64,000 nt of DNA from Botryotinia globosa (GCA_014898425.1 RCSZ01000002.1:2728001-2792000), one strand, 5' to 3'. Positions 21,801-34,500 are shown, counted from the stretch's first letter. The notes: a model not told the origin generated them from the sequence alone. Numbers and translations are program-made.

Positions 21801-23327
21801 TGTTCTTCGATAAGGAGCGAGTGATAGAGCTTGCTATTGTGTTATGTTCTTGCTCAAAAATAAACCGTGAAGAAGTCAGATACTATTCAACAGCTTTATT
21901 GTTTGTTGAGTTACGAACAGGAACCGCTTCAAAGCTTGGTTTGTACGGCTGTGGCGGCTGGGGTAGTATCAGCAATTTTTTTTTTTTTTTGAAAAAGCTA
22001 ACCACCTCGCCTATCCCCATGGTTAGCCATAACCAACCATAGCACCCAAACCACTCTTGCCTTTGGGATGGGGAAGAAGCATCTCCACCTTGGCATGCGG
22101 GTGAGAGGCACGGATCGGCTACTCTGGGAATCGTGAGGATCGGGCTTTATTTCCGCATTCGATCATCCGGGATAAGCAAGCTAGTTGTATCTAGACTCCG
22201 CATAGTCGCCCCAAGGTGGTGGTCCGGTGCAGGGGTACATATCCTAGGTTCACGCTAGAGTTTCCAACATTGCTAAGCAGAAGCCAGTTCGCCGAAGGCT
22301 CATTTTCATCTGCTGTCAGGGTATCAGAATGTCAGGAACCAACTACGTGGCTGACGATGTGCTTACTGATCTAGAGTCCCATTCACCAGACCAGGGTAGA
22401 TTGATGCCTTTCGTGTGTTACGCAATCACAAGCTGGTTGGTAACAAACCTACCTAGAGTAGGTGGGCAATGCATGATACCCCGATAACTGAAGACTGGGA
22501 GACGATGGAAGCGATAGAGACTGCTCCGCGTCGGTAGATATTTTGTGCCACCATTTGAATATATGCTGCCCTCGATTCTAAAGCTATCTCCATCTCACAT
22601 GGTCTACGAACACGACGGGCGCAAGACTATCCATTCTTCAATGGCAACCATGGTTTTACAAGCATATGAATCTCATCAACATCTCCTGGGCTCTCCCAAG
22701 GGCCGCAGGGTTACCATTCCCGACTTACAGAGATTGTTCCGCAAATGGCCACAGGCTGCAAATTCAGAGGTTGGTCGACTAGAAGATGATGTATGGCAAC
22801 CGAAAGCTGAAGACGTAATACAACTGCCCAAGCTCTTGATAATTTCATGATCCAGTCTAACCCCACACCCCAGAATCCTCCCAGATGAAAAACAGCTTGA
22901 AAAGATGAAAACAGCAAATACTGCGCTTTCTGGTGTCTCTTGCTGACCCTACGCTGATTTCAAGACTCTGCGAATTGCAACGTACCTATCTATATGGATA
23001 CATCCTCGAACTCACAAAATCCCATACTGGTGATCAATAACATACTAGCTACTTAGCTATTTGTATGGAATAACGGTAAGAGGAGCTTCTGGATATGTTT
23101 TATATAAATGCTCTCGTGGAGAAGATTGCAGACGACATTCTGGAAGGCAGATAGAGTGGAAAGCGTGTTGAATTTGACCCTCCGATCAATCGATTGAGCT
23201 AGACGGATTGGTTCCTTACCCTTTCGGCGAGTTGTGGTAACAGGACAGGAAGATATAGTATTGCAAGAAGGAAACTAAGATAGCCCTGACGTTTCCCATG
23301 TGGGGCGTTGTAAGCGGGAGAGCGACG
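21801..23327. other. Gene-poor, possibly degenerate stretch
   Basis: No gene can be supported. It contains a T16 tract at about 21975-21990, an inverted pair CCACCTTGG (22085-22093) / CCAAGGTGG (22211-22219), and an open frame at 22545-22850 (about 100 codons, opening near VPPFEYMLPSILKLSPSH) that reads protein-like but has no partner exons or recognised family. It may be debris of one or more decayed genes. Confidence 0.35.
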
Positions 23328-23610
23328 CTAACCTAAGAGGGGGATAGTGTAGCAGCCACTAGATAACATCTTATATACCAGTCTCATAGCAAAGCGTATA
23401 CGAACATGCTCGAGTGCTGTACCTCCAGATGGTAGTCTTGCGTCTCGTAGGACACTGACCGTGGGAGTTCTTTGCCACACCAGAAGTGCCCCTCGAGCAG
23501 CGAGATTCATAATCTTTTCCATCCTCGGGAGTGCCCGTTCGGGCGGGATGGAGGCCATGTTTGCCCGCGATGTAGCGGGATGCAGCGACTAGCGGCGACG
23601 GTATCTCCAC
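23328..23610 (-). mobile_element. Probable LINE-type (non-LTR) reverse-transcriptase relic
   Basis: On the minus strand a short reading (about 23540-23390) has WQRTPTVSVLRDARLPSGG followed by ALEHVRIRFAMRL. This resembles the block between reverse transcriptase and RNase H in fungal non-LTR retrotransposons (…W…TTP…L.REAGLPP….L…R.R.ALRL…). Only this block is visible. The flanks shift frame, and no endonuclease or zinc-knuckle part is nearby. It is a short fragment judged by pattern only. Confidence 0.4.
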
Positions 23611-24257
23611 GAGGATTTGTCAGATCCTGTGGAGATGAATTCAGAGGCTCGAAGAGCCGAATATTTTCGTATAATGCAATAAAAATGGTGGATTTTCAAT
23701 AAGAAAACTTTCTTGAAAGATTGGGTTTTCCTATTCTATTACCTGAATCATGACCAGACCAAGCTCGCCATTTGGAAAGAAAGAGCACCACCAAAAACCA
23801 CAAATAGAGATTGAAGATGATACATATTTCATTTTCAACACAATATAATACATACACCCCCACCCCTCAAAACTCTGCATCCTCCTACTTCGCTCCACCC
23901 TATTCCACTTCACTTCATCTCACCCCACCCTCCAAATAATGCAGACTCAAATATCATCAATCATCTCAGCCTCATCCGGCCAAGTCACAAGTCCATCTAA
24001 AGCAAATCCCCCGCCGCAAATGCTATTTATTTCACAAAACAGAATAGGAGAGTGAAGTTTGGTTTTTTGCCTGAATCGTAGCCCTTTCCTTCTTTCTTCC
24101 TTTTCTCTTCATTGATTCATTGGCATATTCTGATATGCCCTTCCTCATCCCTGCCCTTCATTCAAGATACCTCGTGATTGATATCCCACCCTATACAAAT
24201 CTCAATCCTTTCAAGCTCCTCCCCAGTGCCTTCTCAAATCCTATTCTCCATCGACCT
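23611..24257. other. Intergenic region
   Basis: About 650 bases of pyrimidine-rich, C/A- and T-rich sequence with no supported ORF. It lies downstream of the minus-strand AAA protease gene and includes its probable 3' untranslated region. Confidence 0.45.
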
Positions 24258-26998
24258 TTAAGCAAGAGGAGCAGGGTCTTCAGTTGGCATATCCGTACTC
24301 TCCGTCGCCGGTGGTGGTGGCGCACTCTTTCCTAACGATCCTCCGCCGAAGTACTTGATGAAATCCTTATTCTCATCAAATGGTCTTGGTCCCAGTAATC
24401 TCACCATATCATCTCTACCGAGCACCTCCTTCGCCAAAAGTTCCTCCGCAATGATACCCACTTCGTTCTTCTTCTCCACCAGTAGGTTTCGACATTTCTC
24501 ATATGCTTCATCGACTATACGTCGAACTTCTGAATCAATAGTTTGAGCTGTAGATTCGGCAAAAGGTTTCATGAGTTGATTTTCTCTATCAGTTTCGAAA
24601 TGGAGAGGGCCGAGTTTCTTGGACATGCCCCATTTGGTTACCATGGCAGTAGCCATACGAGTAACCTTGTTAAAGTCGTCACTAGCACCACTGGTAACGG
24701 TTTCGAAATGGAGTTCTTCTGATACACGTCCACCCAGAGTCATTGCCATACGATCCATAAGTTGGTTAACATTCATGAGATAGGTGTCGCCAGCAGGGAG
24801 GTATTGTGCGTATCCGAGGGCACCTTGTCCACGAGGAATGATGGAAACCTTGAGAAGTGGATCAGCCCACTTGAAGTACCAACCGCAAATTGCGTGGCCT
24901 GCTTCATGGTAGGCAACTGTCTTCTTCTCTTCTGGCGATAGAACAAGAGATTTCTTCTCAAGACCGCCAATAACACGCTCAATAGCTTGTTCAAAGTGTA
25001 ACATAGCTACAGATTTGGCTTGTGTTCGTGCAGCTATTGAAAATTAGTAATAGTCAAAAAATCAAGTGGGAAACACTTACCAATCAAAGCAGCTTCATTG
25101 ACACAGTTGGCAATATCAGCACCAGAGAAACCTGGAGTCAAGGCTGACAATCGTCCAGTCAAATACTCAATATTCTCATTGGTAACAATCTTGCCCAAGT
25201 GAACCTTGAAGATTTGCTTTCTACCATCCATGGTCGGCCTGTCGATAGCAATGTGTCTATCAAAACGACCAGGTCTCATTAGAGCCTTGTCAAGTACGTC
25301 GGGTCTATTGGTACCAGCAAGAACAACAATTTGCTCAGTCGTGTTGAAACCGTCCATTTCAGTCAAAATTTGATTGAGTGTAGCTTCCCGTTCATCGTTT
25401 CCACCAGAAAATCCACCAGACTTTGCACGAGACTTTCCAATAGCATCGATTTCATCAATGAAGATAATACAAGGAGTGCTCTTTCTGGCCATGGCGAAAA
25501 GATCCCGAACTCTCGATGCTCCAACACCGACAAACATCTCGACGAATTCGGAGCCACTGACACTAAAGAATGGTACTTGAGATTCACCAGCTGTTGCCTT
25601 TGCCAACAAAGTTTTACCAGTACCTGGTGGTCCAGAAAGAATAGCACCGCGAGGAATCTTAGCACCCAAACGTTGGAATTGCTCAGGTGTCTTTAGGAAG
25701 GAGACAAACTCCATAATTTCCAGCTTGGCTTCATCCATACCAGCAACATCCGTAAACTTAACCTTTACATCAGTCTCGTGATTGAATTGCTTTGCTCGAC
25801 TTTTTCCCATTCCAAAAATGCCACTCTGGCCTCCAGCACCTGCCGAAGCTCGCCTTGACAGGTAGAAAATAGCACCAATGAACAAAAGTGTAGGACCGAA
25901 AGAGTAGATAAGAGCCCATGTATCTCCGTCACTAGCATAACCGATTGGTATCCTCTCAGCAACAGGTATTCCTAGTTCGTTCTGTGCTCTTTCCATTCTT
26001 TGCTCAAAACCTTCGGCAGAACCTATCGAGAAATAGTAATGAAAGTTGGGGTTACCGATAGGAGAATCTGGATACATCAAAGCAGCGGCTTCAGTGTGAA
26101 GATCAACCCGGACCTCCGACTTGTTAACCACAGTCAATCTCTTGACCAACCCTTTGTCGAAAAAGTTGTTTCGGAATTCCTGGAATGTGATATCCTTCTT
26201 GTTGGTGCCGGGAAAGAGTGTCTGCCATAGGAAGTATGTTGCAAAGGATCCAATCAATAAGGTTGTAGTATCGAGTTTGATCTCCGTCGAGTTGCCAAAG
26301 TTGAAGCTTTCCTTCTGGTTGCCTTTCTTGCCACCGTGCTTTCCATCCTGCCCCTGCTTCTGGTCTCCTTTTTTGCCATCTGTAGAAGATCCTGGCTCGT
26401 TTGACATGAAATTTGTTCCCGGTGATTGGACCTTTGCAGCGGACCACGCCATCTGCAACACCAGTTTTGTAAATTTTGCAGCTTCCGACAAAGTCATCGG
26501 TCTACCCTTCACTTCGTTCATCAAATCTCTCAATTCAGATGGCACGCCTGCCTTATTTATAGCCTCCAAAGCTTCCCTTAATTCTTGAGTTTGGCCTTTT
26601 CCAAATTTCATAGAAGCAATTACTTGCTCTAGCTGCTTCATCTCCTCCTCCGTTAACTTCACATACCCTTTCACCAGCGGTGACTCCTGTGGTTCCGCAC
26701 CATTCTCCGAGGGAGACAAAGGAGTCTTTCCATTGTAGAGGTTTTCCGTCCCGGGTGCGGACTTGGTGGGTGGTTCTGACGATTTTCGTTTTTTCGACTT
26801 TACCTCCGACTCATCCTTCCCCGTGCCCTTGTCTGGCTTTGGTGGCTTAGTGACGAATGTGCGCGCTCTTTGTGCAGCTATCCGCGACCTTAATAAGGGT
26901 GCTGTCGATGATGTACGGAGGGAATTTCGTGCGACAGATTGGACGGTGGCCTGAGAAATCCTAGCAAGAGAGCTGCATTGTCGTAATATTGATGTCAT
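24258..26998 (-). CDS. Mitochondrial m-AAA protease subunit (Afg3/Yta12 family)
   Basis: Seen: exons 26998-25081 and 25033-24258 with a 47-nt intron; 897 residues. The N-terminus is Arg/Ser-rich, a mitochondrial presequence, followed by a charged Lys/Glu/Gly-rich linker. Two membrane segments flank an intermembrane domain: [18 protein letters not shown] at about residue 240 and [17 protein letters not shown] at about 365. The AAA domain carries Walker A GPPGTGKT, Walker B IIFIDEID, and the second region of homology with the arginine fingers RPGRFDRH. The M41 peptidase has the zinc motif HEAGH. Known: m-AAA proteases form hexamers in the inner membrane facing the matrix, degrade misfolded membrane proteins and mature the ribosomal protein MrpL32. 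Which of the two fungal paralogues this is was not decided. Confidence 0.95.
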
Positions 26999-27664
26999 GC
27001 TTGGCTAGAGCTGTGCGTGTGGTATTGGAGATATAAACGTGGTCTAGAGTCACTGGGAATGACTTGCCGTGACGTTGACCACTATTTAAGAAGGTTTGAG
27101 ATTGTATTCGATGTGGTTTGTGGATGTCGGAGTTAGAGGTGGGAGGCAAATCATTATGATGCCTCGATTATGAGCTTTTGATTACACCACTAGCGCATTT
27201 TTGATATCGAAACTCAAAGATATATTGATATATGTAAAAAAATCTTACCAACCTCGGACTTATTTTGTTTCCCAAAGATAATCGATCATAAAAACAATAT
27301 TGAAATGAGCATTTAACTTTTATTATTTTACATTCATGTCGCTCAAAATTAATAGTACAAGCCTGTTTTGCGTATTTCAAAGCAAGTCATTAAAATACAT
27401 TGGTTTGGCATAATGTATGTAGCCTTGCAGTAACAGGATCAGAGGAGATACCAATTTACACCCATCCCTATGAACCTCTTATAAAGCTAAAGGTAACCAT
27501 CCTCAAGCCAGCCGAATCCTCCCAGAAAGCGCCATAACCATCATGCAAAGCGACTGCTATGAGGCCTTAATTTATGCCAGATGTAAACCCCTCCGATGCC
27601 CAGTACTATCATAACACCTTGATCTCCAGATATCTCCCTATATGAGAACGCCAATATCCTTGGT
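26999..27664. other. Intergenic region
   Basis: AT-rich spacer between the AAA protease start and the transcription factor 3' end. No supported ORF. The part next to 26998 should hold the protease promoter. Confidence 0.45.
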
Positions 27665-30628
27665 TTACATTCCCCCTCCCTGATTTTGTAGATGTGAATT
27701 ATCGTTCATATGAAGATTAGGGTCTCCCATAACGCCATTTTCGAAACTTTGATATGCGCCCCCTGTCATTTCTGCCCAGTCCCATTCAAGGGTCATTGGC
27801 ATCTGCCAAAGATCCTGAGGAACAAAAGGTTGTTGGAAAGAATTTGGATTTAATGGGGAGTTGAACTCATTTCCATTCGTAAAGCCTTGAACACTCCCAA
27901 ATGGTGTCCCTGTATTTTGTCCCATAAAATCGCCTCCAGAGGGACCAAAGTCAGATTGCCAATTAGAGTTCGGAGAAGCTTCTTGCATGGGGCTAAAGCC
28001 GTTCTGAAAGTTCATTTGGCTCGTCGAGTTAGGAGAGAAGACTCCAGGCATGGGGGATTGAGTAGTGTTCATAGGAGTTCGTGGTTGACTAGGCCTAGGC
28101 ACATGTGACGCTTTGGTCGAATCATCGCCACTCTTTCGTTTTCTTCTTGAAGATGTCTCCTTTTCTGCTTTATCCAAAACGACTTTCGCTATTCTCTCGA
28201 ACTCTGAACAGACTCCAAGCATGCGTTTTACACCTCCATTTTCTTCCTCGGTACCCAACATAGACAGGAAGTTAACAACAAGGTTCATGAGACGAACATC
28301 AGAGCGTGCTCGAGGATCTTGAGGATTTTGTAGAATGTTACCGAAGAGTGTTACTAGCGCGGAAACGGGGAAGTAAAGAATGAGCCTAAATATGTCAGCT
28401 TGTAACTAAGGTAGTATGAGATTCTAGCTTACCAAACACAAGCAAAGTCGCCCTGGGGAACATATTTGATAAGATGTATGGAGGCCCGAGCAGCAGATAC
28501 ACACAGTGCGGCCGAGGAAAATACACGAGGATTTAGAGGTCTAGCATTCAGGCCTTGAATAGCGTAATTAGAAAGACGGCTAGTCCAATATCCGTGATGA
28601 ACAGACATTCGGTGAATTGTAGTGAGGCAATTATAGTAAGCGAAATGAAGAACAACGACGTGGAGAATTAACGGGGTGTGCGAAGCCTTGATCTCGTGCT
28701 CTGGACGGAAGTCGACTGGGATACTGTCTTTCCACTCTTCAAGTTGAGAATCAAGCTCCCCTATGGTGTTCAGAAGTTCTCCATCTGATTGTTTTGAGGC
28801 CTTAGTCGAATAAAGCTGCTTGTATACTTTGCTCTCAATAGTTGAGAATTCACACATCAAGCGGAAGAGGTTAACTTTCCCTTTTCCATCGGCTAGAGGG
28901 ATATTACCAATGTTGTCTTCGGGGTCAGCGCTCGGCAATTCGACATGCATATCATCGTCATCTTGTGCAGGGGGTCTTCCTGAGCGTAAGCAGATGTCTT
29001 TGTCTAGCATGTACCCTATCCAAAATACACGTTTGCGTTGCTCAATCTCAACCGGATTGAGGTTGAAGCCGGATCCACGTTTGTGAAGTCCAATACTATG
29101 TGAAAGTCGAATAGCGGCTGCTACAAGAAAGAAAGAAGGCTGCGGATTTGGTGTACCCTGCATAAACAAAGCCATTCCTAGCAAAGCTTGCACGCTGAGT
29201 AAATCCGTATTCCGCATCGTGAGCTCAGTGAAAACGCCCATGGCATTTTTGAGGTAGCCCCAAGCTTTTGTGTCTTCCTCTTGTGGCACGAGATGACTCA
29301 TGACGCGGAGACGATGAGCAATGGCAAGGGCACAGTTGAGACTTGCCCACCATCCGGAGCCTTCATAAGGATCGTTGGAGTATTGTCGATCAACCAAATG
29401 CATGAAGGTAGGTTGGTGAAAAAGGGGAAACATGCAATTAAAATTTTCAAAAAAGTCCTTGAGCAAGGACACGCACTCGTTTTTGGGAGGAAGTTGCCTC
29501 CATATTGGTCGTGCAAACAAATCCGAAAATACTTCCGGCTTCCAATACATCATTTTATTATCGTCCACGGAAGCAGAAGATATCATCTCTTGAAAGGATG
29601 AATCGCCTGTTTTCTCATTGACCCACGAGATGCCCTTTGGCGAAAATATGGAGAACCCAGACGATGATCCTGAACTGGTTAGTATAGCTCATCTTCAATA
29701 ACAAAAATCCGTACCTATATATCTTGTTTCTCCACAGTTATTTGTGATTAAGGAGCACATCATATCTGAAAGTGCCTCGACGGGCTCCCCATTTTCATCA
29801 GTCTCTCCACTTTTACTGCCTTTGCTGTGTCGCTTCTCGGACTCCTGTTTTGGTTCCGGCGATGCGATAGTACTCTTAGGGGTCGACCCATTCGCTTCGG
29901 GCGGGCCACCCGGGGTACTTTGAGTCGGAGACGTTGCGCTTGAAGCAGGCACAGCAGATGCTCTCCGCGATTGATTCTTTTCCTGTAATATCTTCTCCAA
30001 TGTTCCCAGATCCGTTCGTCCACCATCTTCTTCGCTAAGGAGGCCTAGAACATTATCCGTCAATCATTAAACATCAGAGATCATGCCTAAGTTGATGAGA
30101 CAAACCAGATAGCTTCAACAAACTTTCCATGCGACCTAGACGATTCTCAAGGCCCTCGATATACTTCGCTCTGTCTGGAAATCAGCGACCAAGATCCGCA
30201 GCCAAAATAACACACTGTCCAACCGAAATGCTTACCCTTTGGGAGGATTCCTCTTCTTCTCGACTTGTGTAAAGACACATTCTGTTTTGTAGTTGATACA
30301 ATGCGTACAAGCTGGTAACTTTCCATCGCACTTGATCTTCTTCTTCCGGCACATGTCACAAGCCTGCCATCGTCAGCCTTTCTTCCCACTTCACTTTCCT
30401 TCGCAGAACTTCGAATCGTACCCTCGCTATCCTCCTCCGTTTTGCCTCGTTGCTTTCATCGAGAAGGGTTCCATCACCAAAAATTGGGCCATTCAAATCG
30501 GGTAATGTTGAAACGGGTAAACCATCTGCGTTGTAAGCCCCAAATATTTGAGGCGGGGGGTTCATTATGGGCGGTGCAGAAATCTGGGGCATGAAAGGAT
30601 TGGTATCATGGTGCATGGAATCCATCAT
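27665..30628 (-). CDS. Zn2Cys6 (Gal4-type) transcription factor
   Basis: Seen: ATG at 30628. Exon 1 ends 30422; exon 2 (30363-30236) holds the zinc cluster [12 protein letters not shown] plus CTHC…C with spacing C-x2-C-x6-C-x6-C-x2-C-x6-C. It is followed by a basic linker and, in exon 3, an [11 protein letters not shown] coiled-coil dimerisation helix. Later exons encode an acidic Ser/Pro-rich linker, then the fungal_trans (middle homology) domain from [17 protein letters not shown] through the SIGLHKRG and [19 protein letters not shown] blocks. The C-terminal tail is Asn/Gln/Pro/Met-rich and may activate transcription. Five introns are phase-consistent. Known: such proteins bind CGG-type half-sites in the nucleus and control metabolic genes. 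The target pathway cannot be read from the sequence, and no cluster surrounds it. Confidence 0.92.
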
Positions 30629-32757
30629 CGTTTTAACTATCGCATAGTAATCAAGTCGACGCGGAATAAAAGCGCAAGTAACTGGAGTCGTTTAAGAGTC
30701 CCTATTAAATCACCCACGTCGATGTTGATTCGTATTCGTACAAGCTTCTTGGAGCAGTCGCAAGGAACCGGAGTTTGGGTGAGATTCCGCTTAATCGCAG
30801 TGTACTAATAATTCTCGAGTCTATGTACCTAGGTCATGGATGTATTGGATGCCGAGATTTCTTTGTGACTGGGGCGCTGTTTGTGGATCCTGAAGGCTCA
30901 GTGGCCTGACGACGATTAAATTGATTATATTCTGAGCTGAGATGAGACGAGATGAGACGAGATGAGATCTGATATAGTGTGGTGCCAAATAAGAGTTGAG
31001 AGGCCAGGAAATGTATTGCGATTTAGACTTTCGGGGGAGGGGAGGGAGGGGTGGGAAAGGCGAAGTAAATAATACCTCCCAGTAATAAGTAGTGTTGAGG
31101 GGTTGCTTCGGCCGACAAGACCGACCTTAGGGGTGTTTTAATTGTGGTCTGAGCTTTCTGGAGCTTTCAAAGGATGATGATGATGATGATGATAATGATT
31201 ATAAATTGGTGTTTCGAGGGGCAGAGGTCAACAAGAACAAAAGAACACAGTGAAAGGTAGGTCGGGATAGAGAAGCAGTAGAATGGATGAAGAGAAGTCA
31301 ATTGGAAATGAAAGGTATTGTCTCGTTGTCTCGTTATCTCGCTATCTGACATTCAAAGTGTTGCATCACACAAACCAGGAAAGGAGTCTTTTGATCACCG
31401 ACCATCTCACGACTCATATCACCGAGGATTATTTCACACTACTCCCTCCATCTCAAAATAATCTCCGATTGACTAAGCATCATTTTTTTGGATGCGAAGA
31501 TGTGAGGTATAGTCAGCAATACGCAGCCTTTACATTTATTCTACACCTCTTCGATAAACCTGGAATAGGGAGGTGTTCAACACATTACCTATTAGAGTTC
31601 GCTTGGATACAATTACTACCCGAGTAGTGAGTGTGTCAATACAATCAATCCATACTTATTAACAAAAGATGTTGAATTAGAGTTCCAGCAAGCTGCCCTG
31701 GAGATATTGTGTTAAGCAGTTAAGCTACGGACATCGGATCGTAGCTTCAAGGAATCTCCTCCGATCTACAGGTTGATCATGTACAGATCCCGGAGCTATT
31801 GACTCTTCGAAGTTTCTGGTCTTCTGGCCGGCCCGTTCTTTCTCTTGTGTTCCATTCAAACTGTACTGCTGTATTATTTATTCAAAGGCTTTTGTCACAT
31901 GGCCATGTTGATCCAATATCTTCCATTTTCATCACATTTGTGTCCCATACCTATTGAGCACAACTCTCTAAATCCGATACTACGGTAACAAAGTCTAGAC
32001 GCTATCGGCCAATGCGGGGTTGAAGATACCTCATAGGGTGTCTGCATGAACCAATGAATTCTCTACATAATGTGACCTGTTACACTGCTGAAACGAGTGG
32101 GAGACCTTACCGGCCCCAACCCAGAACTTAACAACCTCGCTTGGACTCAAAAGGGTACCTAGACATCACTGCAGCATCGTACATACATAGCCACTCTAAT
32201 GTTTGTGTACAACCAAATCTGGTACTTTTTCAATCCTTCAAATGATCACATCCAAGAAGTCACCATGCACAATGCATCTAAGCTTCAAAATGGCACGCTG
32301 GGTTTCATACATAAAAAGACGTTATCTTTTATTCCATCCTCTCTGATCTTGTAACCTAGCTATTCGCCTGCTACTATAAAAGTGGCGCCTATATTATCCA
32401 ACAAGATCATCTGCTTTACTCCAAGGAAAAGAACAAGTATCAGTCATGTACTGATCTTAGGAGAAATGGCTATCCTAAATCGACTACCCCCTCCCCTGAA
32501 TATTGCCGAGAGGCATCATAACGTAAGAAGCAGCAAATCAGATATATCTCCACGCGCTCACTGGTATCAAAAATCCTGCAAATCAGGAAAAAAACGCCAA
32601 ACCCAATGCAGAGTTGTAGCGGGTATCCAAGGACTACCGAAAAAGGTTATTCCAAAAAGAAGCCGCCACAACAACTACCAGAAAGCGAAACCCTTCACAT
32701 TTATCCATGCCAATGATCTCCCAGGATTTCTCCTAAAGGATGCCGAGAATTCTTATT
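30629..32757. other. Long intergenic region upstream of the transcription factor
   Basis: About 2.1 kb without a supported gene. It contains a GAGATGAGACGAGAT tandem (about 30942-30968), a GAT trinucleotide run (about 31173-31192) and a short G-rich tract (31030-31052). Open frames at 31283-31627 and 32382-32774 lack motifs; the second ends antisense to the 3' end of the next gene. Confidence 0.4.
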
Positions 32758-34500
32758 TCAGACTTCTTCTGTAAATCTTGAGGGATGGGAGCCATCTTGT
32801 GACGGGTGCGAGCGACCCAGAAGATCCGGCCTAGGCGGGGTAGCTACGGGTGGTTCTGCAAACGGGCCATGTTCTGTAACGGGGGTTCTCGCAGGACTAG
32901 GCCTCATGACTGGGACTCCAGAGTCTCTATTTGTGGGTTCGAGAGGTGGGCTTGGTTGCCCTCCATAAAATCCCTGGGAATCTCGGTAAAAAGAGGTGCC
33001 ACTCAAAGTATTCGAGTCAGGGATAGGAGGCACTCCAGAGGGATAGAAGGAAGATCCGCTCAATGTATTTGAATTTGGTTCAGCATAACCGTCACCTCCA
33101 TGTTGTAAAACAGAGGGAAGCTTCTTACCAGATACTCTGTAGAAGCCTCTTTCACTGCCAGCTGAGGAGATTGTGTTAGTTGCTGTGTTTTGAGAAGATC
33201 GCTTATTTTTCGAGAGACTGGCCAGCGCTGCAGGTACGGCCATAGCGAGTGACCTACGCTCTGTCATGCTACGGGGGGCCTGACTAGAGAAACCTGGGGC
33301 TTGGTTCGCCGAATCGCTGCCGCCATTCCCACCAGCTCCTCTACTGCTTCCACCACCTGCAACCGCCGAAGGAGGCACGCTTCCAAGAGATAGCATGCCA
33401 CCATTCTTCTTCTTCCATCTCAATACAAACATCAGAAGAAACAAAATCGCTGCAAGACCAGCTACTCCACCAACTACACCTCCAACTATCGTGGATGTCG
33501 ATGGCGTCGAAGTATTATCTGTTCCATTACCACTATCACCACTCCCAGCAACGGCAGTATTTGTAGCGCCACTACCTCCAGATGCCGAACCAGTACCTGT
33601 ACCTCCACCAACGAAAACACCACTGCTAGTCGAATCTGTTTGAGATAGCGAAGACGATGACGAAACTGTGTTCGCATCTGAGATCGAAGACGCTGACGAT
33701 GCGGCCGAAGAAAGAAACGGAGATGATGATAAAAACGATGATGTTATCGTCGATGCGAAAGTTTCGAATGAGGATGTCGAAGTTGAACCAGCAAAAGGAA
33801 TTGCGGTAGTATTAGTTGTGAGCGATGTGGACGATGTGGATGTTGTGGATGATGAGGAGGAAATTGAAGGAGAAGCAGTTGCATTTGAAAATGATGTTGT
33901 AGAGCTTGAAAATGTACCTGAAATCGAAACTGATACTGAGACTGAAGTCGAATTCGGAATTGAGCTAGAAATTACTAAGATCATACCATTAACACATTGT
34001 TTCCCAAGAGTGATTTGGCAGTTTAACTTACATGTAGTTGAATTAGAATTAGGAGTGAGAGTAGAAAAGCTAGTGGAAGGAGTGGAAGTCGAAGTCGAAG
34101 TCACATCAGTGCTCGATGATAACGATAGGACGGCTTGGCCAGATGATGTAGCTTGAGCGCCGAGATCTGTAGAAGGTGTGGAAGTGATATCTGTACTCGT
34201 ACTCGAAGAAGTCGAGGGTGTTGTTGTTGCTGCGGCCTGTATATTCAAAGACGTGTAGTCACTTGCTGGAAAGGTCTGGACCGCGAGCGTCGATCCATCG
34301 CTATCGACATCAATCTGTTGGACGACGGATATTGTTTGATAGACCTCTGTAATGGCGGAAGCTTCAGCTGTCGCCGTTTCTATGGCAGTCGTTTGACGTT
34401 TGCTGTGGAATTTTTGGTGTTGTTTTAAATGATTGTGATGAGATTGCCCATATGCATGCTCGTGTCTGGCCAGAAAGAGTGATGGCTCAGCGTCGTTCAT
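32758..34500 (-). CDS. Ser/Thr-rich single-pass membrane protein (Mid2/WSC-sensor-like architecture)
   Basis: Seen: 580 codons from ATG at 34500. The N-terminal ~35 residues are His-rich and end in SKR, a kexin-like site. About 290 Ser/Thr-rich residues follow, probably heavily O-mannosylated. Then come a Gly-rich hinge and one transmembrane segment (IVGGVVGGVAGLAAILFLLMFVL) followed by RWKKKNGG. The cytoplasmic tail is Gly/Ser/Pro-rich with a tandem SNTLSGSSFYPSG / SNTLSGTSFYRDS. Odd: no signal peptide precedes the His-rich segment, so an upstream exon is possible. A GTAAGT…TTAG stretch of 57 nt (about 34035-33979) could be an in-frame intron, and it encodes the only cysteines of the ectodomain. 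Known: this layout is typical of wall-stress sensors and related fungal surface proteins. No WSC domain is visible. Confidence 0.75.
   Translation of the reverse strand: MNDAEPSLFLARHEHAYGQSHHNHLKQHQKFHSKRQTTAIETATAEASAITEVYQTISVVQQIDVDSDGSTLAVQTFPASDYTSLNIQAAATTTPSTSSSTSTDITSTPSTDLGAQATSSGQAVLSLSSSTDVTSTSTSTPSTSFSTLTPNSNSTTCKLNCQITLGKQCVNGMILVISSSIPNSTSVSVSVSISGTFSSSTTSFSNATASPSISSSSSTTSTSSTSLTTNTTAIPFAGSTSTSSFETFASTITSSFLSSSPFLSSAASSASSISDANTVSSSSSLSQTDSTSSGVFVGGGTGTGSASGGSGATNTAVAGSGDSGNGTDNTSTPSTSTIVGGVVGGVAGLAAILFLLMFVLRWKKKNGGMLSLGSVPPSAVAGGGSSRGAGGNGGSDSANQAPGFSSQAPRSMTERRSLAMAVPAALASLSKNKRSSQNTATNTISSAGSERGFYRVSGKKLPSVLQHGGDGYAEPNSNTLSGSSFYPSGVPPIPDSNTLSGTSFYRDSQGFYGGQPSPPLEPTNRDSGVPVMRPSPARTPVTEHGPFAEPPVATPPRPDLLGRSHPSQDGSHPSRFTEEV

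Noticed and set aside
22545..22850. Possible terpene-synthase fragment
   Set aside because: Only a loose impression of similarity in one short block; no aspartate-rich or NSE metal-binding motif is visible.
32382..32774. 130-codon plus-strand ORF
   Set aside because: Ends antisense to the 3' end of the Ser/Thr-rich gene, Lys/Arg/Ser-rich, no family features.
33668..34156. Acidic Val/Glu/Asp-rich plus-strand ORF
   Set aside because: It is the antisense image of the Ser/Thr-rich low-complexity region.
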